Shown piece by piece: positions 9,051 through 17,344 of a DNA stretch of 64,000 bases. The position numbers and the translations under genes are program-made. Below the pieces are notes generated by a model. The model ran no database searches, was not told the origin of the DNA, and saw only the letters and a program-made list of their open reading frames with translations. Numbering within the stretch: position 1 is the first letter of the stretch; every line of letters starts with the position of its first letter. Origin of the DNA: JAAFJU01 sp043764895 (GTDB lineage: Bacteria; Cyanobacteriota; Cyanobacteriia; Leptolyngbyales; Leptolyngbyaceae); NCBI GenBank assembly GCA_043764895.1, contig JAYUJY010000216.1, positions 60,570-124,569 of the forward strand. The letters are read 5' to 3'.

Positions 9051-9255
9051 TAGTATCATGCGGCGTAAATAAGCCAGGTATTTAGAACCTCTCCGTTGGG
9101 TTTGGGGCATGGCGTGCCATGCCCCTACAAATCTATCTTTCCACAGACCGTAGGGGCATGGCTTGCCGTGCCCCAAACCCAACGAAGAATAGATCAATAG
9201 GTCTGGTTATCTGGATTGTTTGCAATACTGGGCTTATTTACGCCGCATACTACTA
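9051..9255. mobile_element. MITE-like nested inverted-repeat element, about 205 bp
   Basis: Outer arms of about 30 bp mirror each other: 9051-9082 (core ATGCGGCGTAAATAAGCC) and 9224-9255 (core GGCTTATTTACGCCGCAT). Inside them lies a second inverted pair: 9095-9127 (core GTTGGGTTTGGGGCATGG) and 9150-9183 (core GCCGTGCCCCAAACCCAAC). No protein is encoded. Long terminal repeats around a short non-coding core are the hallmark of a MITE. The ends read TAGTA and TACTA. Confidence 0.75.
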
Positions 9256-9290
9256 AATCCGTATCATTTCATTCAGAAAGGGAACAAAAC

Positions 9291-9500
9291 ATGAACAACG
9301 CATCTTCTCCGACAACATCTGAAACCGATTGGGCAAGAATTGATGCCCTGCAACGTCCCTTAAAAGTTCTCCTTGATGACAACATCGCTGATTATTTCAT
9401 GGCTCAATCCAACGATCGAACCTACCATCAACTCATTAATACCGCCCTCTCCGAGTTGGGTTCTGGAGTCGGTGATCAACTGCGAAAGAGTCTACTGTAG
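9291..9500 (+). CDS. Orphan BrnA-like antitoxin
   Basis: 69 aa from ATG 9291; the frame is open to 9216, but that part lies inside the MITE. The C-terminal half (VLLDDNIADYFMAQS...YHQLINTALSEL) follows the BrnA/ribbon-helix-helix pattern of a short beta strand and two helices with an IN..L core. BrnA proteins repress their own operon and neutralise the BrnT RNase. No toxin gene flanks it: the MITE is just upstream and ureF overlaps its last 25 bases on the other strand. Confidence 0.5.
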   Translation: MNNASSPTTSETDWARIDALQRPLKVLLDDNIADYFMAQSNDRTYHQLINTALSELGSGVGDQLRKSLL

Positions 9501-10168
9501 AGCACCTCGTGTTGCATGGACGCGATCGCAACACCCCACCCACAGCTTCCCAAATCCTCATCGTCTAGCGCCAAAACAGCCACCACTGCCGCCGCGATCG
9601 GCTCCTGCATCGCCCACCCAATGCGTTGTCCATCGGTCTGTCCCAGCGGAATAAGCTTAATTCCTGCGGCGATTAGATTGCTGGACCAACTTTGAAAATA
9701 GCCTAGCAGCGCATCAGGCAACGCAATCTCCCACACCACGGCAGCGATCGCAAATGCGATTGGAAAATGCCACCGTTCTTCCAACAACAGACGATCGAAG
9801 TCCCCGCTACAGCCCAAACCCTGCAACACTTTCATCATCGATCGGCCCATTTGCAAACTTTGATTCCGCAATTCTTCCGTTTCCCGCGCCGCCCCATACC
9901 ACTGATTCCAAGACCGAAGCCCCCCCATCGCATCCTCCTCCTGAAGCGCCCGGTACGCCCGCACCACCATCGCCCCTTCCATCTGCGCCGCCCCCACCCG
10001 TAACTCCTGACTTAACCAGTGCTGTAAGGTGTCGCGATCGCCAATAGTCCCAGTCTGCGTCAAGGTTTCCAACCCTTCAGAATAGCTATAAGCCCCCACA
10101 GGCAAACTCGGACTCACCAACTGCAACAGCCGCAATAGCCGCAAGTGCTGAGCAGCATCAGTGTTCAT
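9476..10168 (-). CDS. ureF: Urease accessory protein UreF
   Basis: 230 aa from ATG 10168; an in-frame ATG at 10183 is also possible. UreF works with UreD, UreG and UreE to carboxylate and nickel-load the urease active site. The family hallmark near the N-terminus is present: LLQLVSPSLPVGAYSYSEGL, then an all-helical body (LRVGAAQMEGAMVVRAYRAL; NQSLQMGRSMMKVL). It overlaps the end of ureE (stop at 10158), so the two are translationally coupled. Its 3' end overlaps the antitoxin-like gene on the other strand. ureG is not in the window. Confidence 0.92.
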   Translation of the reverse strand: MNTDAAQHLRLLRLLQLVSPSLPVGAYSYSEGLETLTQTGTIGDRDTLQHWLSQELRVGAAQMEGAMVVRAYRALQEEDAMGGLRSWNQWYGAARETEELRNQSLQMGRSMMKVLQGLGCSGDFDRLLLEERWHFPIAFAIAAVVWEIALPDALLGYFQSWSSNLIAAGIKLIPLGQTDGQRIGWAMQEPIAAAVVAVLALDDEDLGSCGWGVAIASMQHEVLYSRLFRS

Positions 10169-10622
10169 GATCGTGATCACCATGGGAATGACCCGACGTA
10201 TAAGCGCCCGCCTCAGGCTTAAACGGAGCCACTTCAGACTGAACGCTCAGCCCACGATGCGCTAACAAATGACGCAGAACCGGGTCGGGCGCAATGCGTA
10301 AATAACTCGCCGTAATTTCCATCGGAACATGACGGTTTCCCAAATGATACGCCGCCTGAAGCAGGGCCAATGGAAGCCCCGACGTCACCGTCAAAACAGG
10401 TTCTTCCTTAGCGCGGACTTGAATCAACTCTCCCGTTACAGCCTTTAGCCAATCTCCTTCTTGAAGCGCAATTCCACGAGATAGTTGAAGATAAATCGCC
10501 AATCCTTGATCCGACTGACCATGCAACCGCGATCGAGTCCGTTCTTCTGCGGTCAACGACAGGGTATGAGTGGATTCTAAATAATCCTGACGAGAAAGTC
10601 TATTGGTGAATATTATAGTCAC
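10158..10622 (-). CDS. ureE: Urease accessory nickel chaperone UreE
   Basis: 154 aa. It binds Ni(II) and delivers it to the urease maturation complex. The N-terminal peptide-binding part includes LTAEERTRSRLHGQSDQG. The metal-binding domain holds the conserved stretch AAYHLGNRHVPMEI with the nickel histidine. The C-terminus is His-rich (SGHSHGDHDHEH), as in many UreE proteins. It is first in a two-gene ureEF unit read leftward; no structural urease genes are nearby. Confidence 0.94.
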   Translation of the reverse strand: MTIIFTNRLSRQDYLESTHTLSLTAEERTRSRLHGQSDQGLAIYLQLSRGIALQEGDWLKAVTGELIQVRAKEEPVLTVTSGLPLALLQAAYHLGNRHVPMEITASYLRIAPDPVLRHLLAHRGLSVQSEVAPFKPEAGAYTSGHSHGDHDHEH

Positions 10623-10726
10623 AGCAGCATGATTGGAATCCTACAGTTTAACGATAGCGCTTAACAATCCAAGCATCTCTCGCAATCGAGTTAAATTTGT
10701 GGAAATAGTACTCCTAGGACGTCAAA

Positions 10727-11908
10727 ATGTTTAAAATGATAGTTGGGCACAGTGACGATCCGGATTCGGCGGGTGCGATCGCTGAGGTGATTGCGCAATG
10801 TTTAGAATCCCTAGACGGCGAAACCCCCCAAGCTGGACTGTTATTTAGCGCGATCGATTTTGATTATGCTTTGATTCTAAAAACCCTGCGTCAGACCTTT
10901 CCTCATCTAGAACTGATCGGCGGCACCAGCGACGGCGAAGTCTCCTCTAGACTTAAGTTTCAAGAAGATTCCCTCACCCTGACCCTTTTTTGCTCCGACA
11001 CCGTTCACATTCGCGCTGGACTCGGCGAAGACCTCAGTAGTAATACGGTTAAGGCCGTAGAGTGTGCGATCGCCACCGCTGGATTCAACCCGAGCACCCG
11101 TCTTTGCATTGCCACTCCCGACGGCCTGAGCGCCAATGGCGTCACCATCACAAAGTCGCTCCAAGCAGCTCTTGGCCCGGAGGTTGTCCTGACAGGCGGC
11201 ACCACTGCGGATCAATGGCGATTTGAAAAAACCTATCAGTTTTATGGCAACGCAGCAGGCGATCGGGTGCTCAGTAACAGCGTGCCAGTTTTGCTATTTT
11301 CCGGCAATCTTCTCGTGTCTCACGGGGTCTCCAGCGGTTGGAAACCCATTAGCCGGGTGGGAATAGTCACGCGATCGGACGGGGGCATCGTTCACGAAAT
11401 CGACCATAAACCCGCGAGTAATTTTTACCATTTCTATCTCAGTAACTCTATTGATCTAACCAGCACTCGATTAACGGGAGAATATCCATTAGCCGTCTTT
11501 GAAACTGAAGCCTCAGAGGACTTTTATCTTCGGGCACCGTTGTCTGGAAAATACCAAATCGGACAGAGCATTACCTTCATGGGCGATGTTCCCCAAGGTT
11601 CTAGAGTCCAAGTCACCCACGGAACAAGTGATGAACTAGTCGCCGCTACCCAGCTTTCCATTGAACAATGTCATCATAACTATCCCGGCAAAAGCCCTGC
11701 CGGACTAATCATTTTTTCTTGTTCTGCACGACGCTGGCTCCTAGGTCCGCGTACCCGAGAAGAGTACGACCTGTGTCAAACCCTATTAGACCCAGCTCTG
11801 CCTGTTTGCGGATTTTATACCTACGGCGAAATTGCGCCCCTGAAACCGAAGGGGGAAACGTTCTATCACCAAGAGACCTTTGTGAGCGTAATGTTGGGAG
11901 TGGAGTAA
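10727..11908 (+). CDS. FIST-domain sensory protein
   Basis: 393 aa with an N-terminal FIST domain (about 25-215; ELIGGTSDGEVSS and VLTGGTTADQWRFEKTYQFY are typical) and a FIST_C domain (about 230-375; ending GFYTYGEIAPLKPKGETFYHQETF). FIST domains are thought to bind small ligands, perhaps amino acids, and feed signal-transduction proteins. The gene lies 7 bp before a histidine kinase on the same strand, so the pair very likely forms one sensor. There is no membrane segment, so it is cytosolic. Confidence 0.9.
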   Translation: MFKMIVGHSDDPDSAGAIAEVIAQCLESLDGETPQAGLLFSAIDFDYALILKTLRQTFPHLELIGGTSDGEVSSRLKFQEDSLTLTLFCSDTVHIRAGLGEDLSSNTVKAVECAIATAGFNPSTRLCIATPDGLSANGVTITKSLQAALGPEVVLTGGTTADQWRFEKTYQFYGNAAGDRVLSNSVPVLLFSGNLLVSHGVSSGWKPISRVGIVTRSDGGIVHEIDHKPASNFYHFYLSNSIDLTSTRLTGEYPLAVFETEASEDFYLRAPLSGKYQIGQSITFMGDVPQGSRVQVTHGTSDELVAATQLSIEQCHHNYPGKSPAGLIIFSCSARRWLLGPRTREEYDLCQTLLDPALPVCGFYTYGEIAPLKPKGETFYHQETFVSVMLGVE

Positions 11909-11915
11909 ATCTAGA

Positions 11916-13091
11916 ATGAACCCAGAGCCAGACCTTAAAAAAGAAAACCGTATCCTCCAAAAAAAACTCACCCGCGCCCAAATCAACTTGACCCAAATCC
12001 AACAGAGCCGCCAGAACACTGAAACGCTCTTAACCGCGAGCATTAAAGAATTGCAGGAGTCCCGCCAAGTCCTCGAAAACCGAGAAAAGGAGCTAGAGGC
12101 GGCACTCTTGCATGTACAGTCCATTCAAGGAAAACTCCTAATGGCTGAAAAAATGTCTTCTCTCGGTGTTCTTGTGGCGGGAGTAGCCCACGAAATCAAT
12201 AATCCGGTGGGCTTCATTTCCGGGAACCTAGAACATGCAGAGAAGTATGCGGAAGCGCTCTTGCATCTTCTTAAGCTGTACGAAGACCAGGCTCAAGCTG
12301 ACTTGCCCGATCGAAGTGCTGAGATCCAAGTCTGGTGCGACAAAATCGATCTGAATTTTATCCGAACTGATTTTCCCTGTCTGATCAAATCCATGAAAAT
12401 GGGATCCGAGCGCATCAAAAAAATTGTGCTCTCCTTGCGGACCTTCTCCCGCCACGACGAAGCTGAGTGCAAATTCGTCGATATTCACGATGGTCTTGAC
12501 AGCACCCTAGTTATCCTGGCCCACCGACTTAAAGTCCAACCCGATCGTCCAGCGATTATCGTACAGCGAGAGTATGGTCTCATTCCGGACGTTGAATGCT
12601 ATGCCGGACAGCTTAACCAAGTCTTTATGAATATTTTGGGCAATGCCATAGACGCCATTGAAGAAGCGTGGGAGAAAGAGGCGTGGACACGGCCTGAATC
12701 AAAACCTCTCCGCATCATCACCCTTAAAACTCAACTTATGGAGCCAGCCGTTCCTCCGTCTGAGTGTCCCCCGCAGTCCCTTCAGAAGTGGCTCTGTATC
12801 AGCATCAAGGACAGTGGATGTGGAATGTCGGAAGCGGTCCGATCGCATATTTTTGATCCATTTTTTACGACTAAGCCGATCGGTCAGGGCACTGGAATGG
12901 GCTTATCCATTAGCTACCAAATTATCACCGACAAACACCATGGTCGCCTAGATTGTTGCTCCGTCGAAGGATCGAGCACTGAATTTATCTTGACGATTCC
13001 CATTACCCAAACCGCTGTTCGATCGGCCTCTCGCGTTGACCCCGCTTACGTTGACCCCGCTTGCGTCGATCGGCAGGCTTCAGGGGTGTAG
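11916..13091 (+). CDS. Cytosolic histidine kinase partnered with FIST protein
   Basis: 391 aa. Residues about 5-80 are a coiled coil rich in Gln/Glu/Lys. The dimerisation/phosphoacceptor box follows with His92 in GVAHEINNPVGFISGN. The HATPase domain has the N-box QVFMNILGNAIDAIEEA near 233-250 and G-boxes DSGCGMSEAVRSHIFDPFF and GTGMGLSIS. The H-box and GTGMGL pattern are those of kinases often found next to FIST genes. No receiver domain or response regulator adjoins it, so its output is unknown. The last 20 residues contain a short DPAYVDPACVD repeat. Confidence 0.9.
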   Translation: MNPEPDLKKENRILQKKLTRAQINLTQIQQSRQNTETLLTASIKELQESRQVLENREKELEAALLHVQSIQGKLLMAEKMSSLGVLVAGVAHEINNPVGFISGNLEHAEKYAEALLHLLKLYEDQAQADLPDRSAEIQVWCDKIDLNFIRTDFPCLIKSMKMGSERIKKIVLSLRTFSRHDEAECKFVDIHDGLDSTLVILAHRLKVQPDRPAIIVQREYGLIPDVECYAGQLNQVFMNILGNAIDAIEEAWEKEAWTRPESKPLRIITLKTQLMEPAVPPSECPPQSLQKWLCISIKDSGCGMSEAVRSHIFDPFFTTKPIGQGTGMGLSISYQIITDKHHGRLDCCSVEGSSTEFILTIPITQTAVRSASRVDPAYVDPACVDRQASGV

Positions 13092-13135
13092 CGCATCATG
13101 TAAACTGAGCAGATACCCGCAAGTTTTTGGTCTTC

Positions 13136-14281
13136 ATGTACTCAAACCGTTCCGGTGATCCCTACGCAGATCTAGCCCTGGGCCTCATCTCCGCCCAAAG
13201 CTTTCCGGCGATCGTCGGGGTCGCGGATCGGATGCTCAAGGAATCATCTGTCACCCTAGTCGGCTATGAACAAATCGGCAGCGGCCACTGTACCGCCGTC
13301 GTACGCGGTCGGACGCCTGATGTTCGCCTCGCGATTGAAATTGGACGAGAGTTGGCGGCCCAATTTGGCCAGGAAACTACGTCGGTCATCATCCCGCGTC
13401 CGATGCCGAACCTAGAAGAAGTCCTGCCGATCGGCAGTCGGCTGGCCGACATGGTTGCAGGTCAAGAGAATAATAAATTTCGGGATCAGGCGGTGGGCTT
13501 AATCGAAACCCGAGGATTTCCGGTCTTAGTGGCGGCAGCGGATGCCATGTTGAAATGTGCGGATGTGACCCTTTCGGGCTATCACAAAACCGGAGCAGGG
13601 CTATGTACGGCGATCGTTCGAGGCACGATGTCTAACGTGGCCGCCGCCATTGAAGTCGGGATGGTGGAAGCCGATCGGGTGGGTGAACTCCATGCGGTGA
13701 TGGTGATTCCGCGTCCGATGGATGATTTAGAACGAACATTACCGATCGCCGACTGTTGGATCGAGCAGCTTCAACCCATCCGAATGCCGCTCAACGTTGA
13801 AGTCAGTGTTGAAACCGAGATTCGCTCGCCCCTCCAACCCCTCGAACTCCAACCCCTCGAACTACCGATCGCCGTCCCCGTCGAACTGCCGATCGCAATT
13901 CCTTTGGAGCGAATTAATCTCCCGCCGCTTCGTTTAGAGCAGCCGATCGAGCCAGAGCTTGAGCCAGAGCTTGAGCCAGAGCTTGAGCCGGAGCTAATAT
14001 CGATCGAACCCGAAATTCTGGCTCCTGAACCTCCCGAGCTTGAACCGCTAGACTTAAATCCGATCGAGCCAGAACCCCCCGAACTCCAAACGATCGATAT
14101 TCCCGTTATCGAAGCCCAAACCCTTGCAATAGAGGCCGCACCCGCAGAAGTCCTGCCAGAATCGCCCGCAGAAGTCCGGCCAGAATTACCCGAAAAACGC
14201 AGTTCCCTGGTTATCCTAAAACCTAAAAACCCTCCAAAAGGCTTCAAACCCGATCGATCAAGCCCACCGCAGAACCCTTAA
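13136..14281 (+). CDS. ccmO: Tandem-BMC carboxysome shell protein CcmO with long acidic tail
   Basis: 381 aa from ATG 13136 (a TTG at 13127 is also in frame). It has two BMC domains at residues about 12-100 (ALGLISAQSFPAIVGVADRM...) and 118-206 (AVGLIETRGFPVLVAAADAM...), each ending in a VMVIPRPM-like strand. Two fused BMC domains define CcmO, a beta-carboxysome shell component. In many cyanobacteria ccmO lies away from the ccmKLMN cluster, as here. After residue 225 a roughly 155-residue Pro/Glu/Leu-rich tail follows, with a 12-bp tandem repeat coding ELEP units. The tail seems long for the family. Confidence 0.85.
   Translation: MYSNRSGDPYADLALGLISAQSFPAIVGVADRMLKESSVTLVGYEQIGSGHCTAVVRGRTPDVRLAIEIGRELAAQFGQETTSVIIPRPMPNLEEVLPIGSRLADMVAGQENNKFRDQAVGLIETRGFPVLVAAADAMLKCADVTLSGYHKTGAGLCTAIVRGTMSNVAAAIEVGMVEADRVGELHAVMVIPRPMDDLERTLPIADCWIEQLQPIRMPLNVEVSVETEIRSPLQPLELQPLELPIAVPVELPIAIPLERINLPPLRLEQPIEPELEPELEPELEPELISIEPEILAPEPPELEPLDLNPIEPEPPELQTIDIPVIEAQTLAIEAAPAEVLPESPAEVRPELPEKRSSLVILKPKNPPKGFKPDRSSPPQNP
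13948..13993 (+). repeat. 12-bp tandem repeat inside ccmO
   Basis: About four copies of GAGCCAGAGCTT (ELEP codons) in the tail of ccmO, the last one diverged. Repeat slippage here would lengthen or shorten the acidic tail in frame. Confidence 0.7.
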
Positions 14282-14695
14282 ATCCGTTAGAAGTGACCCA
14301 CATTCCATTTTGTTTTAATTGCGATCGTTAGCGTTGGCAAAGCCTGTGGTAAGCATAGGGATTTCGTGGGGGCGAATGGCATTGAACCCTATGCTCTCTC
14401 TCGTTATCCCAGTTCTCCATGTGCGATCGTCAACATTTTGTTCTCCCGGATACATTCTTTTTAAAAACCACTTATCCCTTCACTTAAGGACGCAATCTTT
14501 TATCTTCAAATTTCCTTTTAAAGATAAGATAAAGCTGATCTATTTCTTTAGCTAACAGCTCGTTTTTTTTAGCGTTTGAGGGAATTATGATTCAGGCGAT
14601 CGTTCAGATTGCGATCGCCTAGATCCCTAAAGCTTCCATTCTCAATGCTTCGACAGGCCCCTCAATCATCCTAGTTTCCAAGGTCAGGTTGCCTC
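14282..14695. other. Non-coding gap with a partial dispersed repeat
   Basis: 414 bp with no gene I believe. Around 14330-14352 is a partial copy (GCGTTGGCAAAGCCTGTGG) of the dispersed palindromic repeat described at 17018. The stretch 14500-14570 is AT-rich and may hold the promoter of the next gene. Confidence 0.5.
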
Positions 14696-15808
14696 ATGCA
14701 GGATATCTCCGCATCCCTCGCGCGACAGTTTGCTGAAGACGAACAATCTCAACGAATTTACAAGCTCCTGCTTTACATCACGGATGGCATTTGGGAAGCA
14801 GAGGTCACGTCACCCACTGAAATGGCAATGCTCGGCCTTGTCCGCCAGCTTCTAAGTAAATTTCCTGATCGCGCCATTCTCACCCATCACCTCCACGCCA
14901 GCGTCAACACCCTCAGCAAACCCGCCGCCTACTCCCAAATCGCCGACTTCATCCTCGACACCGTAGCCTTTGCCCAAGGCACTCCCCTCAGTGGCGCAAC
15001 TAGCACCTTCTTGCGATCGCCAGCTCAGTCCCGCCCCACCACCGAAGCCTACGAACTCGATCGTCGCATCACCCTGATCACCGAAACCCTCATCCAGCAT
15101 CCTAAGAACAATCGACTCAAAAAACTTATGCTCTGCGTTGATCGCTCTACTTGGGAAAGCGATCCCAGCCATCTCGACGCCATCGCCTGGAACGACATTC
15201 TACAGAGTCTCTATCACCAACATCCTCATCTCGACCATCTCACCGTCGCCACCCACAAAGTCGTCGATCGCCTCAGTAAACCGATCGAATATGCCGTCAT
15301 CGCCCAAGTCGCACTCCAGCACCTTCACTCCCTCTACCAACCCCTCAATCTGCTCCCCACTATAGCCTTGCTGCCGCCGCCATCGTCCTCACCCTTCCTG
15401 CCAGAATCTATTCCATGGAAATATGAAAGCACCCCGATCGCGCCCCATATCTTCGACCTGCGTCACGACATCATCAAATCCAGTAACCCCCTTCGAGTCA
15501 AGCACCTCCTCCTCATGCTGACCCTAAACATCGACGCCCAAGAAGCCCTCCAATCTCGAACTCTCCGCCAAGAAAGCACTCTTTCGCTCCTAGCGATCGC
15601 CTTCCGTCTCCACCGCAAGCCTGAAATCTTAACCATAAAACTCAAGGAAATCGCCCGCAAACTTCCCACACCTGAAGAATACGACGGAGCCATCGATGCT
15701 ATTGTCCGAGCCTTCAAAACCCGACAGCAACCCGATCGCCAAGATTCCGATCGCATCGTGCCCCTACGTCCAGCCTCAACTCACCCACATCTAAGTTCCA
15801 ATATCTAA
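14696..15808 (+). CDS. Unrecognised protein of three internal repeats
   Basis: 370 aa, no family recognised. It contains three diverged units starting near residues 19, 142 and 265. Each opens with a basic Arg-x-[YK]-[KH]-[LH]-[LM] start (RIYKLLLYI, RLKKLMLCV, RVKHLLLML) and later has an L(S/P)(K/T)P.(A/E)Y motif (LSKPAAYSQIAD, LSKPIEYAVIAQ, LPTPEEYDGAID). The units are predicted helical and are separated by Pro/Ser-rich linkers. There is no signal peptide or membrane segment. It lies 30 bp before a pentapeptide-repeat gene, probably in the same operon. A scrambled piece of this gene recurs at 22629-22684. Confidence 0.7.
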   Translation: MQDISASLARQFAEDEQSQRIYKLLLYITDGIWEAEVTSPTEMAMLGLVRQLLSKFPDRAILTHHLHASVNTLSKPAAYSQIADFILDTVAFAQGTPLSGATSTFLRSPAQSRPTTEAYELDRRITLITETLIQHPKNNRLKKLMLCVDRSTWESDPSHLDAIAWNDILQSLYHQHPHLDHLTVATHKVVDRLSKPIEYAVIAQVALQHLHSLYQPLNLLPTIALLPPPSSSPFLPESIPWKYESTPIAPHIFDLRHDIIKSSNPLRVKHLLLMLTLNIDAQEALQSRTLRQESTLSLLAIAFRLHRKPEILTIKLKEIARKLPTPEEYDGAIDAIVRAFKTRQQPDRQDSDRIVPLRPASTHPHLSSNI

Positions 15809-15832
15809 ATTCTAAATTCTAAATTCTAAATT
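15805..15832 (+). repeat. Four CTAAATT tandem repeats over a stop codon
   Basis: The 7-bp unit CTAAATT is present four times (15805-15832), spanning the stop of the upstream gene and the gap before the pentapeptide gene. Slippage would change the spacing of the two genes but not the stop. Confidence 0.7.
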
Positions 15833-15838
15833 CAAACC

Positions 15839-16834
15839 ATGACCTCCCAAGACCTACTCCAACGCTATCAATCCGGAACCCTCGACTTCACCTATCTCAA
15901 CCTCAACCGAATTCAACTGACCAACGCAGATTTGATCGGGGCCAATTTTGCGCATAGCGATCTTCAAGATGCCAATCTCAGTCTGGCCTATCTCAGCCGC
16001 ACCAACTTCACCCACACCAGCCTCATCGGTAGCCATCTTGCCGGAGCCAACTTTAGCCAAGCCGATCTCCAAAACGCCAAATTTCGCGATGCCGACCTAA
16101 CCGGAGCCAACCTCAGCCGCGCCGACCTCCGAGGAGCCGACCTCTCCCTAGCCGTCCTAATCGACGCCAACCTCACCGGAGCCGACCTCCGAGGAGCCAA
16201 TTTATCCGGAGCCGACCTGCGAGGAGCCTGCCTCAGAGGAGCTAACCTGCGCGAGGAAGGCCGCAGCTCACCGGGCGCAGATCTTCGGGGAGCCAATCTC
16301 CAACTCGCCGATCTCAAAAGTGCCAACCTCTCCGGCGTCAATCTCCAACGATCGAACCTTGCCGGGGCAAACCTAAGTGAAGTCAGCTTCAAAAACGCCA
16401 ATCTCCAGCAGGCGATCGTCAGCGACGCCCTCTTAATCAACGCGTTCCTGAGCGACGCCATCCTGACCGGGGCCAACCTCCAACGCGCCAACCTCCGCGA
16501 TGCCAAAATGAACCGAGTGGATTTGCAAGATGCTATTTTGACCGACGCAATCTTGACCGACGCGACGCTGAACGGGGCCAAACTCGATCGCGCTAACCTC
16601 GAAAACGCCAAAATGGAGCGGGTCCGCCTCAACAAAGCGGAACTCGGACGCACCAATTTAAGAAATGCAATTCTAGTCGAAGCGAACTTAATCGAGTCTT
16701 ACTTAGGACGCGCCGACCTGCGAGGAGCCGACCTGCGTGGGGCTAACCTGATCCGCGCCGAAATCAGCAGCAGCCTCATGACAGGCACCAATCTCCAAGG
16801 GGCAACCCTTCCCGACGGCAGCGTCCAAGATTAG
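15839..16834 (+). CDS. Pentapeptide-repeat protein
   Basis: 331 aa. After about 18 residues (MTSQDLLQRYQSGTLDF) nearly the whole protein is A(D/N)LxX pentapeptides, which fold as a right-handed quadrilateral beta helix. Function is not inferable: members range from DNA mimics to structural proteins. There is one break in the repeat at about residues 138-147 (REEGRSSPGA), a short Gly/Ser/Pro insertion that looks like a later addition. There is no signal peptide, so it is probably cytosolic. A stray copy of its last codons is found at 22685-22712. Confidence 0.9.
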   Translation: MTSQDLLQRYQSGTLDFTYLNLNRIQLTNADLIGANFAHSDLQDANLSLAYLSRTNFTHTSLIGSHLAGANFSQADLQNAKFRDADLTGANLSRADLRGADLSLAVLIDANLTGADLRGANLSGADLRGACLRGANLREEGRSSPGADLRGANLQLADLKSANLSGVNLQRSNLAGANLSEVSFKNANLQQAIVSDALLINAFLSDAILTGANLQRANLRDAKMNRVDLQDAILTDAILTDATLNGAKLDRANLENAKMERVRLNKAELGRTNLRNAILVEANLIESYLGRADLRGADLRGANLIRAEISSSLMTGTNLQGATLPDGSVQD

Positions 16835-17017
16835 CTTATGCAGCTCGATCGAAGTATTTCGGGGTAGGGTGGGGAAGGTCGAGAAGACGCTGGTGTTGCC
16901 GTTGGATACCTATGAGGTGACGGGGGCGTTTTTGGATGAGTGGGTGCGATCGTGGCTGGAGGAGCGGTTTGGGGAGTTGAGACGATCGGTTTTGGTGTGC
17001 ATTGCGGGGCGAAGTCC

Positions 17018-17046
17018 GATTCTCTAACGAGAGGATTCGCCAACGA
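17018..17046 (+). repeat. Dispersed palindromic repeat family 1 (SDR1), short form
   Basis: General form, read in this orientation: GATTCTC or GATTCCCGTTCC, a stem partner (GAGAGG or GGGAGG), then CTTTGCCAACG, sometimes lengthened by a second stem TTTCTGC/GCAGAGG. At this site the repeat interrupts AAGTCCGATT/GATGCGAATGC, which is contiguous in the intact STAND gene. Other copies: 17313-17344, 21598-21627, 21657-21685, 22512-22566, 23741-23771, 48403-48432, 49048-49078, 49649-49703, 50669-50700, 50730-50760 and 62791-62843. Partial copies lie near 14330 and 48150. It resembles the small dispersed repeats known from filamentous cyanobacteria. Confidence 0.85.
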
Positions 17047-17312
17047 TGCGAATGCTTGGGCGGGGTGGGAAGATTTTGTGGCGAGGTCGCCTTTGGAACC
17101 GTTTACGGAGGTACAGGCGCGGGAGTTTTTGGCTCAGAAGGGGATTTTGAGTGAGGCGGTGATTTCGGAGATTTGAAGGTTGTCGTCGGGTGGGTTGCCG
17201 CTGTTGATTTCGATGATGGCGGCGGCGGCTCCCAAGCAAGTGGATGCGGTGGTGGATCCTTGTGTGGATGCGGTCGATCGGTTTTTGAAGTGGGAGACGG
17301 ATGGGGCTAAGC

Positions 17313-17344
17313 GATTCTCAAGTGTGAGAGGCTTTGCCAACGAT
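17313..17344 (+). repeat. SDR1 copy with an empty site in the intact paralogue
   Basis: GATTCTCAAGTGTGAGAGGC followed by TTTGCCAAC splits GATGGGGCTAAGC from GATGGCGTTGGAGG. In the intact STAND gene these two flanks are separated by only a few bases. Confidence 0.85.

Noticed and set aside
15988..16656. 222-codon minus-strand ORF opposite the pentapeptide gene
   Set aside because: Mirror of the A(D/N)LxX repeat, giving Arg/Leu/Ala repeats; no independent evidence.
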